A stretch of DNA of 64,000 bases from Chaenocephalus aceratus (taxonomy: Eukaryota; Chordata; Actinopteri; Perciformes; Channichthyidae), in NCBI GenBank assembly GCA_023974075.1, contig CM043797.1, positions 12,324,178-12,388,177 of the forward strand, in the 5' to 3' direction. The position numbers and the translations under genes were made by a program. The stretch's first letter is position 1. Each line of letters begins with the position of its first letter. Below, in pieces: positions 12,121-24,826 of the stretch. The notes below the pieces were generated by a model. That model ran no database searches and was not told the origin of the DNA. It saw only the letters and a list, made by a program, of their open reading frames with translations.

Positions 12121-15100
12121 GAGACGTAGCTTAAAAGTCCTGTACTCAGTAAATGAAAATGGAGGGTTGTGCAAAGTCTAAGTCCTGTTGTAGTGGTAAT
12201 TATTTACTGGTGTTAATATTCTACATGTTTCACCTTGAAACAAACCTCACTTAAAGTCAAACAAATATAAAATGCATCTTATTCTCACTGGCCCAGACGT
12301 CGCCTTGCTCAGCGAAGGCAGTTGAACGAAAGCGAGACGTGTTCGTAATTAAGCTCCAGCTAAAAGACGCGCAGCAGCTCGCTGGTTGCAGGGTAACAAG
12401 TTGCGGAGATTGAGTGGCGTAGGTTGAGCTGTGTGCCAGGGGGAGATAACGTGGCCTCTCGCTAGCTTACAGCGAGCAGACGTGAATGACAACTTCTTCA
12501 AATGGCCCGTCACTATGGAAACCTTCTACAAAAGCATCCCAGCTATTCACAAAGAGGAACACTGAGGCAGTGGGGAAACGGAGAGAAGAGGGGAAAACGC
12601 AAGGGCATGAGAGAGAAACAGATTGAAGAAGTGGAGCAGGGAAGAGCGAGGGGGAGGAGGGAGAAGAAAGACAGATAATAAGAAGCTCACAGCGACAGAG
12701 TGAGAAGACAGGAAGGAGAGGCAATTCAAGAAAGAGAGCGATACAAATAATGGAGAACAGGGGAATGAGGCCAGAGTTGTGAGAGACTGGCATATGAGGC
12801 TGTGTGTGTGACAGTGAGAAAACATCACTCACTATAACAGCTCCGGCCAGTGTGGTGCGTCCGACAACACACTGCCCTTGTGTGCAAACACCAAAGTGAC
12901 CCTCAGCGCCATAGGACTTCACATATGTCCGCTCACACACACACACACACACATAGCAGACATACAGTACACAAAGCTATGTCTGTGCTCAATCCCCTCC
13001 GGATCATAAAAAAACACCCGTTGAAAAGCCATCGCCATGGCAGTGAGCATCAGTGTGTTCAGCAATGTTGCTCCCCATGACGAGCAGACACTGCACCAAC
13101 TGTCGCTTCTTTCTTTTTAAATATTTACAAGACAGTAAGTCACAGCTTGACTTCTGAGAGGAATTATGATCACGGAAAAATGGAACGCAGCCACCAGTGG
13201 TTTTTGGGATGTGTTACGGCAGGTTCGTGAATCCCAGGTGGAACGGCCTGAGTCTGAGTGACAGTCACCTCACTGATTAGGGGGTGAAGGATTGTGGGAA
13301 GTATTGGGTCTAATGTAAGGCTTTCATGAACTCACAATATATCTTCCAAAGTTAAACTATATAAAAAAAAGTGTTCACCTTTCACAATAAGGATCTTGCT
13401 TGAAAAGGACTATATCCTAAGCTATATCAAAATGTTCATAAAGATAAGAATAAAATGCAGAATGAAAATGTCCTTATTAAGAGATCAAATGTCTGACCTA
13501 GATTCAATATACCCAATATCCTTAGCCATCTCTATTATATTACATTATTAACCTTGAAGTAAAAATGAATTCTAAATCTTGGCCTGAAGCAACTAACGAC
13601 AAAACCACTTCTGCAGTAAATGTTTACAATACAAATAAATGCAGCCTTCTTTTTGAGGTTACAGAGAACACAATATATCATCTTCACAACCCACATCATC
13701 ATATTGTTAACATCGTATTGTTACAATTCTAGTTCAAAGGTGAGATACGAGGGTATACAAATATATTTATCCCTATAAAAAGACTAAGAGCTGCAATGGG
13801 CACAAGAGCTCAATTCTACTTTGTCAGTTATCTCGCATCGAGCACATCGAGAAAACTAGCTGTCCTGATTCAAACGTGTTCTTAAAAAGCTGGTTTATAT
13901 TCTACTTTTCATAAGCAAGTATTTTTTACTTTGAATACAATTTACAAAAAGCTTGCAGAGAGTGTAGCACCATCAAGCAGCAGGGGTCTTGTGGACCTTC
14001 AATGTCACTCCATATTTGCAGCAAAGCTTGCGAATTGATATCTTCAAAAAGAACTTCGTCCGCCTCACACGGCTCAATCGTATCCTCTCTCTCTGCTACT
14101 AAATGCTGTCACAAAAACAACATGTCTCAGTTTATTTTCTTCCCTTCTTTTTAACGAGCACTGTATTATAACTAGCACTCCTTACTGTGGGCCGCCTGTA
14201 AAGTTGAAATCTCGTAATTGTTCATGTTATACAAGTCGCTTGAGTGTCAACTAAAATCCTGTGGAAATATACTAGGCTAAGAGAATAGAAAAACAGTGTT
14301 AATTAGAGCAACTGGCTAACTGCCCTTGCCAGTAGAGCTTGTTCAGAGCTAGAAATAAAAACCCCGAAACCATGAGGATAACGCTACTTTTTTAAGTGGT
14401 ATGATCCTAATTAAAACCATATTTCATCCGAAGAGGTTTTGAAAATGAGAGCTCAGACGGGATTTAAAGCATAATAGATCTAAAGGTAATATACTCCATT
14501 TTCATAATGGGAAATTCTGTCGGAGAAAAAAAAGTGAATAACCTGCTCGTGTGGCAATTTCTTATTTTCAGTGTCAAATGAGAGATTCAAAGAAAGGGAT
14601 TGTGTTACAGTGGGTTAACACTGTGGGTCATATCATGGATAGTACAAAGCCAGGTCAGACCTGTAATATTATGACATGAACTCCTACTAATTAAAAAGTG
14701 GACCGCATGTTTTGCACCCATCAAAGTGCAGATATGGGGGTTGTGTCCCACTGTTACAACCACTACTTTTCACCTGCCAGTGATAACGTTTAGGAGGCGT
14801 GTACACCTAAAACAGCCTGGTGAAACAAAGCAGGGGGGTTTATTGGTGGGAGTGTGTTGCTTCAGGGATCCTTGACATGAAATACGATCCAATTTAAGAC
14901 CAAGATCATTGAGTTGAAGGTTTGTCGATACTACTTTAGAAACATTTATTGTAACTTTTAGAGTAAACGGTCAAATTAAGAAGCAAGGAATGTGCGCTGC
15001 ATGTATCTTTCCCAAATGATGTCACCTTGCAGTCCTTCAAGAATTTGACTATTTCTTTGTTGCCGGAGCAACAGCAGCCCCCACCTGTTACCCACCTGTG

Positions 15101-17106
15101 AACACAATCTTTGTATTTGTTGAGAAACACAAGCAGTGAAGAGGAGCCTCTGAGAAAGAGCTAACAGAGCGTAGTGGTTGATTGAGAAAAGTGCACGTTT
15201 GTTTACAAGCCACACACCAGCAGAGTGTCCTTGGTCACTCAGCTCTGACATAAATAAAGAAAATGACTTCAGGGTTCCTGATTTGATTGTTTTGCTTCCA
15301 CTGCAAATACACAGCTGGGTTATTAAAGAAAGCATTAGTGGAGACTTCTTAGAGAATATGTTCCTTGGAAGTGGAAGTGAGCTTGTCCTGCAGTGTTTTA
15401 CAGACCAACAAAAGAACCCATGCGAGGTGCATCTTACATAAGAATAAAGTAGGTCCATATGACCAAAAGGGCATGGGGAAAAACACAACATCAGCTGCAC
15501 AGATAGCTAAGCCACTGTCTGCTCTGTCATCGCAGGGCAAAGGTCCTCACTTTCCTCATGCTAATCCTTCCCCCTCCCTCACATCACACACTGTTGCCCT
15601 CTGACACATATCCTCACACACCCATGTTGTCAATACTGTGTGGTCTCCGTCTCAGCTGCTATCTCCGGCACCTCTGAAAGACAGGTGCTGTTCACACTGC
15701 TTGTGTACTGACGGAAGACATCAGGATGCACGCTTCCTCCTGGGTTTCATTACTTTTGTATTTAGCAGACGGGGGGGGTGAAGAGAGGCGAGCAGAGGCA
15801 TTTCCCCTAAGGCCCCTCTTGATACAGATTTCCCCCATCTCCGTGGAATAGTACTCCTCCGAGTCTATCTCTACAGCCCTATCAACCACAGCCTTAAGGG
15901 GTCATACACAGCCATCATAATATTGGATTCAGTAGATACAGAGTTGGATATAGCTAGCTGAGTAGCAGGAGGAAGAGAGGAGAGGGGACGAAGATGAGGA
16001 AGCGGCAAGGGAACATGTTTGTTTTGAGTATGATCGGAGTGCACTATTTCCAGTATACAGTATGCTGCATCATTTGGGAAGAGCCATGTCAAGTGATAGC
16101 AAAGGCTTGACTTCAGCTTCCTTGTTAGTCCAATCATTGTTCAATCCTGATGGCAAACGACAACAAAAACTAGAATATGGGATGGAGTGTCGAGGCAGGG
16201 CAGGTTATTATGACTTTAACCCAATAAAACTCAATAGAACTCCTTAATCTATCGCTGAACTATCTTAAAATGATTTATCATGATGATTATCGGCTTCTCC
16301 TTCTTGTTGGCGTGAGCGATGAGTTGTCACAACGGCTTTTAAAAGAGAAAGAAAGAAAGCGTAAGGCTCTATAAATTGTTAATAGCTACTGTGGCTCCCT
16401 GAGGGGTTTATTAAAGGGGTTATTGAATTTGAGCCAATATCAAACGATAAGGAAATACAATAAAGACAAGAGAAGGTAAAAACTTCTGTTTGCAAAGAAG
16501 GTTAGGCATTAAAGTCAGTCAACGGAGAAATAAGTGATAACTCTGAGCTGCCGCGATAAAGAGATAATTACACGGAGGGTTTTACCCAGAGCTTGTTGTT
16601 TAGTTGCTAAGCTACGCAGGTGCAAGTTTGCAAAAATAAAGCCCCGGAGTGTACAGAACTATATCTTGCAGGAAGAAGATAATTGCTTTTCATTTCGCGT
16701 TAATGACCCGAGGACTGTGAGGATTGAGGTCCATTTTTAGGAGATTTGTCTTGCAGCAGCATAGGTGTGCTTACAATATGTTTGAACATGCCTGCCCACT
16801 AAAAGCTCTCTGCATGAGCAACCCCTCCATATCCCTCCTTTCATCTTCATTCTCTTTGTGCTCCCATCTCCTCGTGCTATCTCTACCTCTCTGTACTCTC
16901 CGTCTGTATGGAGCCATGTGAGCAGGCGACCCTCTCAGCGCTCTCTATCCGGGCTTACCGTCCACGTGGCCTAGAGCGGATTACATTCTTGACATCACTG
17001 TGCCAGATGTGTATGACTAAAATAGCTGGAACAACTAGCCTTGCCACCAAGTGCAAACAATGCATTTAGCATCAAATTGACATCGCATTTCCCCATTTAT
17101 GCCTCG
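12121..17106. other. Long unique intronic stretch
   Basis: About 5 kb without recognised transposon termini. It holds a short CA run near 12935-12952 and purine-rich DNA at 12550-12760. A minus-strand open frame of 174 codons at 14976-15500 has no recognisable domain. Some parts may be conserved regulatory DNA, but this cannot be judged from one sequence. Confidence 0.35.
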
Positions 17107-17142
17107 GATCATTAGGCAAAACACTCGCTTTGCCTAATGATC
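17107..17142. repeat. Perfect inverted repeat, 14-bp arms, 8-nt loop
   Basis: GATCATTAGGCAAA is followed, after ACACTCGC, by TTTGCCTAATGATC. It is not part of a recognised transposon and lies in otherwise unique intronic sequence. Confidence 0.9.
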
Positions 17143-17422
17143 TCCCCGGTTTCCTTCGTCTCTCTTTGCTTGGAATCAGAGCTGCTGTCTTCATTACCTG
17201 GATCACAAGACTTCATCGCTTCCTTTCCCCCCCTTTTCCCATTCTTCCTCCTGCAGCGTCTGCTTCCAGCGAGCAAATATGGAGATCAGATATCCGATAG
17301 GCCGCCCACTGTAACATATACATTAGCATGATGAAATTGGCCATTGCCTGTCCCATTTATTAAAAGACTCTTTGCACTGGGAGGTCTACAGCCGGGATAG
17401 GCTTTATTGGTGTGTGTTTTTA
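17143..17422. other. Unique intronic sequence
   Basis: No recognised repeat. Pyrimidine-rich in part (CCCCCCCTTTTCCCATTCTT). No exon can be supported. Confidence 0.3.
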
Positions 17423-17448
17423 GTGTGTGTGTGTGTGTGTGTGTGTGT
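17423..17448. repeat. Short (GT)n microsatellite
   Basis: About 13 GT units. Confidence 0.9.
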
Positions 17449-17888
17449 CGCTGTTGTTGCCTAGCTTTACTACAGCAGAGAAGCTAATGAGGGTTGCAGG
17501 GGTGTTTCTGACACAGTGCTGGCTTCCTGTGGGGGATTTCAGGTGATGTGACGGAGAGAGCGTCTGTTGGGAAGCGATAGCTGGGCGGGAAAAATGTGGC
17601 GGTGAGCTCGGCTCTGTCGTTGGCTACACAGGAGATTTAAGGGCTTAGGCGATGGTTAGCCGGGGCTCAGTTTGTTTTGAACTATGGGCCTGTGTTTTCT
17701 GCGGGGCGCTTTATGTGGACGCCGACTCTTCCCCCCACTTTGTACTGCACTCTCAGCAGTCTAAAAGAGGAGGATTAGAGACCGGAGTGTGCCTCTCTCT
17801 GGTCGGCCGGAGAGCACAGACGCCTAATCTCTCGCGCTGACGAGAGGGGATTTGGAAGGAATGACCTGGACTCACTTCTCTCTCGCTC
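17449..17888. other. Unique intronic sequence
   Basis: Moderately GC-rich DNA. No gene or repeat end is recognised. Confidence 0.3.
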
Positions 17889-17896
17889 ATACCCGC

Positions 17897-18365
17897 CAGA
17901 GGTGGGAAAAGTACTCAAATATTGTACTTAAGTAAAAGGTACTAGAATGAAGGAATACTCTGTCACAAGTAAAAGTCCTGTATTCAAAATATTACTCAAG
18001 TTAAAGTATTTACTAATCTACTTAAAGTACCTAAAGTAAAAATACTCGATACAGATTGGCCCGTTTCAAAATAATATATATCATATGTTCTGATTATAAA
18101 TATTTCGGCATTAAAGCAGGTCAAGGTGAAGCTAATTTGAATCACTGTGTATACTGTAAGGCTATCAATGTTTAATTGAAATCTGCAAAGTAACTAATTC
18201 AATTATTACATTTAGTGGAGTAAAAGTAAACGATTTACCCCTGACTTGTAGTGGAGTAGAAGTACAAAGTAGCACAATTAAAATACTCGAATAAAGCACA
18301 AGTACCACAAAATTGTACTTAAGTCCAGAACTTGAGTAAATCTACTTAGTTACTCTACAACACTG
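17897..18365. mobile_element. hAT MITE (CAGAGGTGGGAAAAGTACTC family)
   Basis: It starts CAGAGGTGGGAAAAGTACTC and ends AGTTACTCTACAACACTG. The flanks ATACCCGC (17889-17896) and GTACCCGC (18366-18373) agree at 7 of 8 positions. Subterminal ACTTAAGTAAA/TTTACTTGAGT repeats are shared with the copies at 8375 and 48277. Confidence 0.85.
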
Positions 18366-18373
18366 GTACCCGC

Positions 18374-19630
18374 CAAGTTGAGTGAAAACACATTGCCGCA
18401 TCCTTCCTTCCTCCCGCCACTCCCTCTCCTTCATTTTCCTGCTGTATGACTCTCATCAGCATGCAGCACCACGCCGCCGCTCCTCAGGACCAGGCGGGCT
18501 GGCAGACTTGTCAATAAAAGGGACAATAGTAACAGGGAACCTCGGCGAGGCCCCCAGCCCTGTCATTGACGTCTCTCTCAGCCCCACAGACTCCCTCACT
18601 TAATAAGCACGTAATTGTTGAGCAAGCAAAAGAGAAATTAGGGAAGCGAGGAGGGAGAGAGGTCAGAAGTGTGGAGAGATAGTGGAGTGATAGGACACAG
18701 AGGTGAGGGAATCACAAGGACAGAGTGTTCCAGTGATTTTTGGTCCTAAATTGTGTGCTGCAGTAGAGTCAGCTGCATGAGAAGAGGAGAGGAAGCACAC
18801 TGTGTCTAAATTGGAGGGACTGTGGGCGATATGCTGCTCAGTAGGAGCTGACATTGAGAGCAGGAGGGGGAAAGCAGTCAAGGACACTGTGGAAAATATC
18901 ACATGCAGTCGCTACAAGGCAGCCATGAGTTGTGGCGGGGGCACGCTAGAGCAGGAGAGCAGCCAGAGAACTGCAGGACAGAGGAGGGGATCAAGGACAA
19001 GCAATGTTTCCATGATCTGCCAACATGAAATGATAGTAGGTGACAGATGTACTCGCTGAAAGAGAGGACGAAGTTGTTGACCCTACTATCGATACGATAC
19101 CATGGGGTTGACTTTGATGCCGGAACTCATTTTAACATCTTTGGACTCGATACTACCAAACCACAGCAACAAAGTCAAGCAGCCACATTATACTCTGACA
19201 TATCTGAGAGTAATGATGCCCCATTAGTCCAAAGATTTATGGACAAGATATTAATTGACAATTTGGGTAATTTCCTCCTTCAAGGAGATCATATTTTCAA
19301 TTCTGACAGCATGATTATGGATAAATTACTGGCCCCGATTTACATGCAATTTTGGGAAATAACCAGGATATACCTATTGGTTAGGATTGCTGGATTTGCA
19401 TGTGATGCATTCAGTGTTGCTAAATAATCTGAAACAAATCGTTTTCGACTAGGTAGTTTTGCAAAAACAGCTAAGTGTTGAATATTATGAGCAATACAAA
19501 AACAATATGGCTTCTTTGTAGTGTCCTTGTGATTTCATGATAACTAATTAAAGCTCATGAACAAACCAAAGTCTGGAGAAAAACCATCCAACCCTGGGAA
19601 TGGGAATACCAAAATGCAGGTGAGTGCTGC
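18374..19630. other. Unique intronic sequence with one unexplained open frame
   Basis: Most of this is unique non-coding DNA. A plus-strand open frame of 126 codons runs 19047-19427 (start MYSLKERTK). It has no recognisable domain or flanking splice structure and is more likely chance than a gene. Confidence 0.3.
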
Positions 19631-19638
19631 ATTGACCT

Positions 19639-20196
19639 TAGGGCTGAACGATTAATCGATATCGCGTTTTGAAATGATGCGATTATGAAATCGCAAAGCC
19701 TGCGATTTTTTTATTTGTTTTTTTTTTTAACATTTTTTTGAAAACTTTTGTTTTGTTCTTGTGTGTCAGTCATCCATTCCACACCAATCAGAAGTGCTCC
19801 ATGATAGAAGGTGATCGACAAATTGATCCAATCACCTGCCAAGTATTTTTGAAATACTTTTCCAAATGGCTTCCAATGGAGCTTTCCTAGATCTGAGTCA
19901 GGTTAGTAATGCTCCATCACATGTTTTACATCTATTACAGGGTGAATCTTAAACTGAAGCTTGACTTTAAAGCAACCCAACGGAAGTTTCATGTAAATGT
20001 AGTTCTTTCACTCGTAGCTCGGGCTGCGGGGGTGCTAGAGACGGGAGCACGTTGATACGACCTTCCTAGCTGGAGATATGGCCGCATTTTACAATAAACT
20101 TCCGTTGGGTCGCTTAAAAACAAATATCGCAAATCGAATCACAATATTTGTCTTAAAAATCGCAATTACATTTTTTCCCAAAATCGTGCAGCCCTA
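19639..20196. mobile_element. hAT MITE (TAGGGCTGAACGATT ends)
   Basis: It begins TAGGGCTGAACGATTAATCG and ends AAAATCGTGCAGCCCTA. A perfect 8-bp TSD ATTGACCT flanks it (19631-19638 and 20197-20204). ATCGC/GCGAT motifs are dense near both ends. It is the same TIR type as the larger copy inside provirus 1 (33471-35094). Confidence 0.92.
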
Positions 20197-20204
20197 ATTG
20201 ACCT

Positions 20205-20761
20205 AGGAAGTCTTCTGTTTTTGGGTGCCATTCTAGTTGTCAGGCAAAAACACATAATGTTGGCCGATTTCCCCAAAATCTGATTCTTTTTGTCAAGCCA
20301 GTGAAATTGCTTTTATCATTCACATTTTCCAATTCACATTGCCCTATCGAGATTAATTGAATTCACAAAAAAAAATCACTTTTCATCACCCTCGTACAAG
20401 GTTGAATTACAATTTCCCCTCAACCTGACACTGATTACTACTTTGAAGTAAGTTATGGAGGGCAGCTGAGTTTGACTGCATGCGGTGCCACTCTCCTGTG
20501 ACCACCCAAGCTGATTTTAAATGAATCTGCGCTCTGATTGCAGCGCTCCCTGCTCCTTCCTCCCCCCTGCAGACACCGAGCAGTGGAGCAGAGACGCAGC
20601 CCACGTGTCTGCATTAGCCTGCGAGGCTTGCGGCGATGCAAGGGAAGCCATCTTTACCAGGGGAAGATGATGTAATGTAGATATGCTTATCTGTCATTAA
20701 TCCTGGCTCTTCCCTCCCTTTGTTTCTCTTCTGGGGGAGGGCATCAGACTAGTGAGGAGTA
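20205..20761. other. Unique intronic sequence
   Basis: No repeat termini or exons recognised. Confidence 0.3.
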
Positions 20762-20764
20762 TAA

Positions 20765-21929
20765 GGCTGCGGCCACACGAGGACGAAAACGGCTAAACGC
20801 ATAGGATTAACGCAAACGCAATCACAAACAAGCTTCCGTCCACACGCAATAGTTATCCGGATAGTGTCTGCCCACACGAGACCGCTCCGTTTAGCTCCAA
20901 CCGCTGGAGAAGCTGCAGTACATATGCAGGAGCCTGTACGTGGCGCTGTAACTTCCTCCACAAAAGCAGCGAAGAAGCATGGTTGTCATGGTTGCCCTTC
21001 TGTTTATTCTCCGCGGTGGGGGCCGAGGGAACCGGGCTAGCGTTTTTCGCCAGTCAACGTGTATTAAAGTTTAAATCTTCCGGACAAAATCATAAAAGTG
21101 CCGGTCAAAGGTCTTCTTTGTTATTTATTGAGCTTTAAAACAAATGAATAACGACTCTATATATTATAATAATAAAATACACGGAGCCTCTCTTTTTCCT
21201 CCCTCTCTTCGGACAGCGTCAGTGTCTGTCTCATGCAGCAGCTGATCCAGTAATGAGTGACCCGGCCGACAGTAAAAAATAAACATATTTATAACTAGTT
21301 TAGGGAGTTTGAGAGGTAATTAAAATAGCTACGGGTGATGATCTGACTTGAAGTGTGTGTTTTGCTGCAGCGGGAGGAGCTGCAGGTGAGCAGAGCTGCG
21401 TGTCTCCGTCCTGTCAGATTAGACTTCACTCGCGTTTAGGTACATATCGAGCGAAAGATAAATAATCTTAATTCAGGGTGCAGTTTACTTTGACGCGGGG
21501 GTGAGCAGCAGAGGTGGGGAGGGGCGGGGCTATTGCCTCATCATTATTGCTGTAGATGTTGCACAAACAACTGTAGCATGGTCAATAGCGTCCGGAGCAC
21601 GATAGCAACTCTGCGATCTGCCGTTGTTGTTGTTGTTGTTGTTGGTGGCGAAACACTTCAGCAATGGCGCGGGGTAAGCGGAGGTGAGCAGAAGAGGTGG
21701 GGCTATTGCGCAATCACTATCATTGATCTGAAAATGTTCGGATAGGGCGTACACACGGAGCCGTTTGACCCCCCAGAGAGTTGCGTATGCCTTTCTATCC
21801 ACCTTGGGACCCGTTATCGTTTCCTCAGTCGTTTAGTGCCGTATTCGGTCGTCCTCGTGTGGCCGAACGGTCTATATGACACTAAACAGTAACGCAAACG
21901 ACCAAATTCGTCCTCGTGTGGCCGCAGCC
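20765..21929. mobile_element. Harbinger-like MITE, intact copy (GGCTGCGGCCACACGAGGAC)
   Basis: It begins GGCTGCGGCCACACGAGGAC and ends with the inverse, GTCCTCGTGTGGCCGCAGCC, flanked by TAA on both sides (20762-20764, 21930-21932). A 3-bp TSD of TAA fits PIF/Harbinger. It has subterminal copies of the CACACGAGGACGA motif and a short (GTT)n. There is no transposase. It provides the uninterrupted reference for the copy at 41199-54669, which a provirus has split. Confidence 0.85.
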
Positions 21930-21932
21930 TAA

Positions 21933-22970
21933 CTCTAGTGAGACATGCTGAGGCCGACAGCTAATCAGTCATGTCTCTACGGAGAGAAGACACAGACTTC
22001 ACAGCAGGAGGATCCACCTCTGAGCCTCACTGCTACAATCCCTTTTTGTCAATCGATTGACCTTGCTCCCCCACCTCCTGTGTCTTTCCCTAAAGTGTGC
22101 AGCACAAGTCGGACCCCGCTGCTGCTTCCTTCTAGATCCCAAATCCAAACCAGCACGTCGCCAGGCAGACAAACGGTTAGAGGGTAGGTGGGGAATGGTA
22201 GGGGGTGGAGTCCGGTGAAGGCGGCTCACTGCTCAGAAGGCTCTATAATTAGCTGCAGAAGATCAAATGACTTTTAATGGGTTTGTCTGAAAACAGCAGA
22301 CTATTTCAGATTTGCGCTCGGAGCGATATTCATATCTCATCAAACTAATGGAATCCTCCCGAGTGCTTGATTGGTTTTTATCTCAGATCATAATGGCTTA
22401 TGGAGGTGCACAGCTGCAGCATCCCTGAGCTGCAGCTTTGTTGAAAAAAGTGCTTCTATAATGTTAAATGGAAATGGCTGTAAGAAGGAATTCGCACATG
22501 AAGACAAATGACATGGGTAGTCCTTCAGCTCCCGATCTGACAGCGCTTTCAAGGTTTGGTGCTTCAACAGTTGTTGCTCTAAGATTCTGTTCCAACGGAT
22601 GTTACAGTGCTAATGGCTTATATACATTCTCGGGATACATAATGGAAACCTCTACTGGTCATTAGTTTCAGAATTAATTAAAAAAAAGAAAAAAGATAAG
22701 GACACTAATATCAGGTTCATAGCTCAGCCATTGCCTGGTCTGGGTGAAGGGAGGTCTGGTGCAGAATGCTAAATATGTTGCCTACCATTACAGTCCCTTG
22801 AGCATACAGAGCACACAAATACACACTCAATGTGATATGCGTGGGAAACATTACAGTGCAGAAAGTATTTATTTGAAAGATTAGTCAATCAACAGACAAT
22901 AGCTGGTCATTTTGAGTTATTTATCAAGCAATAAAAGCCAAATATTAGCCGGTTACAGCTTCTTAATAGG
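21933..22970. other. Unique intronic sequence, possible regulatory DNA
   Basis: No repeats recognised. The stretch 22240-22440 mixes TAATTA-like and CAGCTG motifs in unique sequence and has the look of a conserved non-coding element, but this is only an impression. Confidence 0.25.
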
Positions 22971-22974
22971 GATG

Positions 22975-23264
22975 CTCTGATCGCTCTGTCTGAAACCAGA
23001 GCCCAGTCTGCTCTGATTGGTTAGCTGGAACGCTCTGTTGTGATTGGTCAACCACTTAAAGATGTCCCACCCCTTAACCTATGACGTACAATGTGTTGGA
23101 GCGCTAGCCAATAGAAGTGAGAGTGTTACATGTCACTATGTTACCGATGAAAACAAAGGATTCCAATTTTCAATTTTCGCCTTTGCAGACCATTTACATA
23201 CAAACCTATATGAACACACTACAGGAAAGGGGAAACCAATAAAAGCAAAAAGCCCATTTAAAAA
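22975..23264. mobile_element. Short MITE, copy 2 (related to 10590-10839)
   Basis: It shares the body of copy 1: CCAGAGCCCAGTCTGCTCTGATTGG, the CTATGACGTACAAT segment, AATAGAAG...GAGAGTGTTAC, ACAAAGGA and CACACTACAGGAAAGGG. Both ends are eroded and no TSD is visible. Confidence 0.65.
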
Positions 23265-24746
23265 CACGATACAGCAATAACTTCATCGATGTTGAAATAA
23301 AAATAACTTGCAACCCAACTGTCTGTTCTACTCTTTTGACTCTTGCAATGTTTCTGCATATTAAAACTGCATTCCTGAAGACGTACAGTATGTACAGTTG
23401 ATGTAAGGGAAATGCAAACTGAGGCAGCATAGGGAGCTGCTGCATATGCTTATGTGAAATGATACAGTGTGTGTCACAGTCTGTTTGTATCTGTGAGCGT
23501 CCTTTATTTCCTGCTAGCATTCAAGCTGCATTAATTTCGCCCACTCAGTCATCGGGGCATTCTATTTTAGACTGAGGAAATGATGTCCGATTAATTCCAG
23601 CCGGGCTCTCACTCTCATTTACATTTTTGCCTTCTCCTTAAAGTATACAATGCACAAGCCTTCGTCCTGTTATTGCTTCCGAGGGATCTGAAGGCTCTTC
23701 ATCATGCATCAACACCTCTCATTGAATGAATTACAGTGCATGGAGGTAAGAGCTGAAAGATGAGTAGGGCGTAGACTCAAAGGAAAATCTATTTTTTCCT
23801 CAGACGTTCAAGGTGAAACGCTAGCGTCTCCCTCCATCGAAGGTGAAGTCCCCTCCTTGATCGGTCTGTGTCCCAAGTGGACCCACTACAGAGCTGCTGT
23901 TTGTCCTTGGCCACCTTCTCCTTGAGAAAATGCTGTATCAGACAGGCTGCTAACAGGCCGTCACATTGCTTGAGTACCAGCGGCAGCAGCACAGGCCTCT
24001 CGCTGGGGGTAAATAGTTACAATGCACTACTTCTATCTCTTACGGCTATGACATTTTCATTTCCCCCTACTCTCTTGAGGGAAACAGGATGGACTTCATG
24101 CTTCTGTTGGCTCCAGTCTGGATGATACCATTTCCACTACAGGCAGGGGGGTAAACAGAGCAGGGATAAGAAGGAAGCTCGGTAAGAAAGGGAGGAAGCA
24201 TGCTCTGTTTTCCCTGGCAGGGTGAGGCGTATTTGTGCAGCGTAGCTCAGCAAAACAGAGCACCATAACAGTCAGACGGCCTGCCAGCACCGCCTCCTTT
24301 CCTCATTCTCCTTAGCTATAAAACTATGGCAAGCTTTGATTATACCTGTGCATGCAGATAAGTAATGAGAAGGACTTCTAACTGCTCTCAAAACACCACA
24401 AAAACGGTGGCTCTGACAGTCCTCAATCACACCCCAGAGCACCCTTAGCATGACGCCAAGACACCAACAACAAAACTCCTTCCAGCGTGCATTCTAAAAA
24501 CAAATCAGCACAGCTACACACACAGACTCATCCAGCTCTCACACAGCAAAGGGACAAATAATTCAACAAAGTGCTATGAAAAAAACATATCAATTATAAG
24601 TGAAGATTGTGAAACTGGGTCTGATTCGAATGCTCTTGTACGACAAGGCGGATAAATCCAGTGGAAGATGGGTTCAAACACGAGTAGAAACAGCCATTGA
24701 GTCATCTATGCTCTTAGATGTTCTGGTGCAGGAAACAACGCCTGAG
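23265..24746. other. Unique intronic sequence
   Basis: No recognised repeat termini, gene or exon. Confidence 0.3.
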
Positions 24747-24826
24747 AGAGAATGGAGGACGGCAGCTACAAAATCAAAGTCAATTTAAACTGACTTTGAT
24801 TTTGTAGCTGCCGTCCTCCATTCTCT
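24747..24826. repeat. Perfect 36-bp inverted repeat with 8-nt loop
   Basis: The left arm 24747-24782 (AGAGAATGGAGGACGGCAGC...) is exactly reverse-complemented at 24791-24826, separated by ATTTAAAC. No transposon termini or TSD surround it. A transcript could form an uninterrupted 36-bp hairpin, but an inverted duplication by template switching is the simpler origin. Confidence 0.97.

Noticed and set aside
12467..12952. 161-codon minus-strand open frame
   Set aside because: It is the complement of a purine-rich tract and a CA run; Ser/Leu/Pro-rich low complexity.
14976..15500. 174-codon minus-strand open frame
   Set aside because: No domain, biased composition or splice context; the length is plausible by chance in AT-rich intronic DNA.
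19047..19427. 126-codon plus-strand open frame
   Set aside because: No recognised domain, and neither exon borders nor a promoter can be supported.
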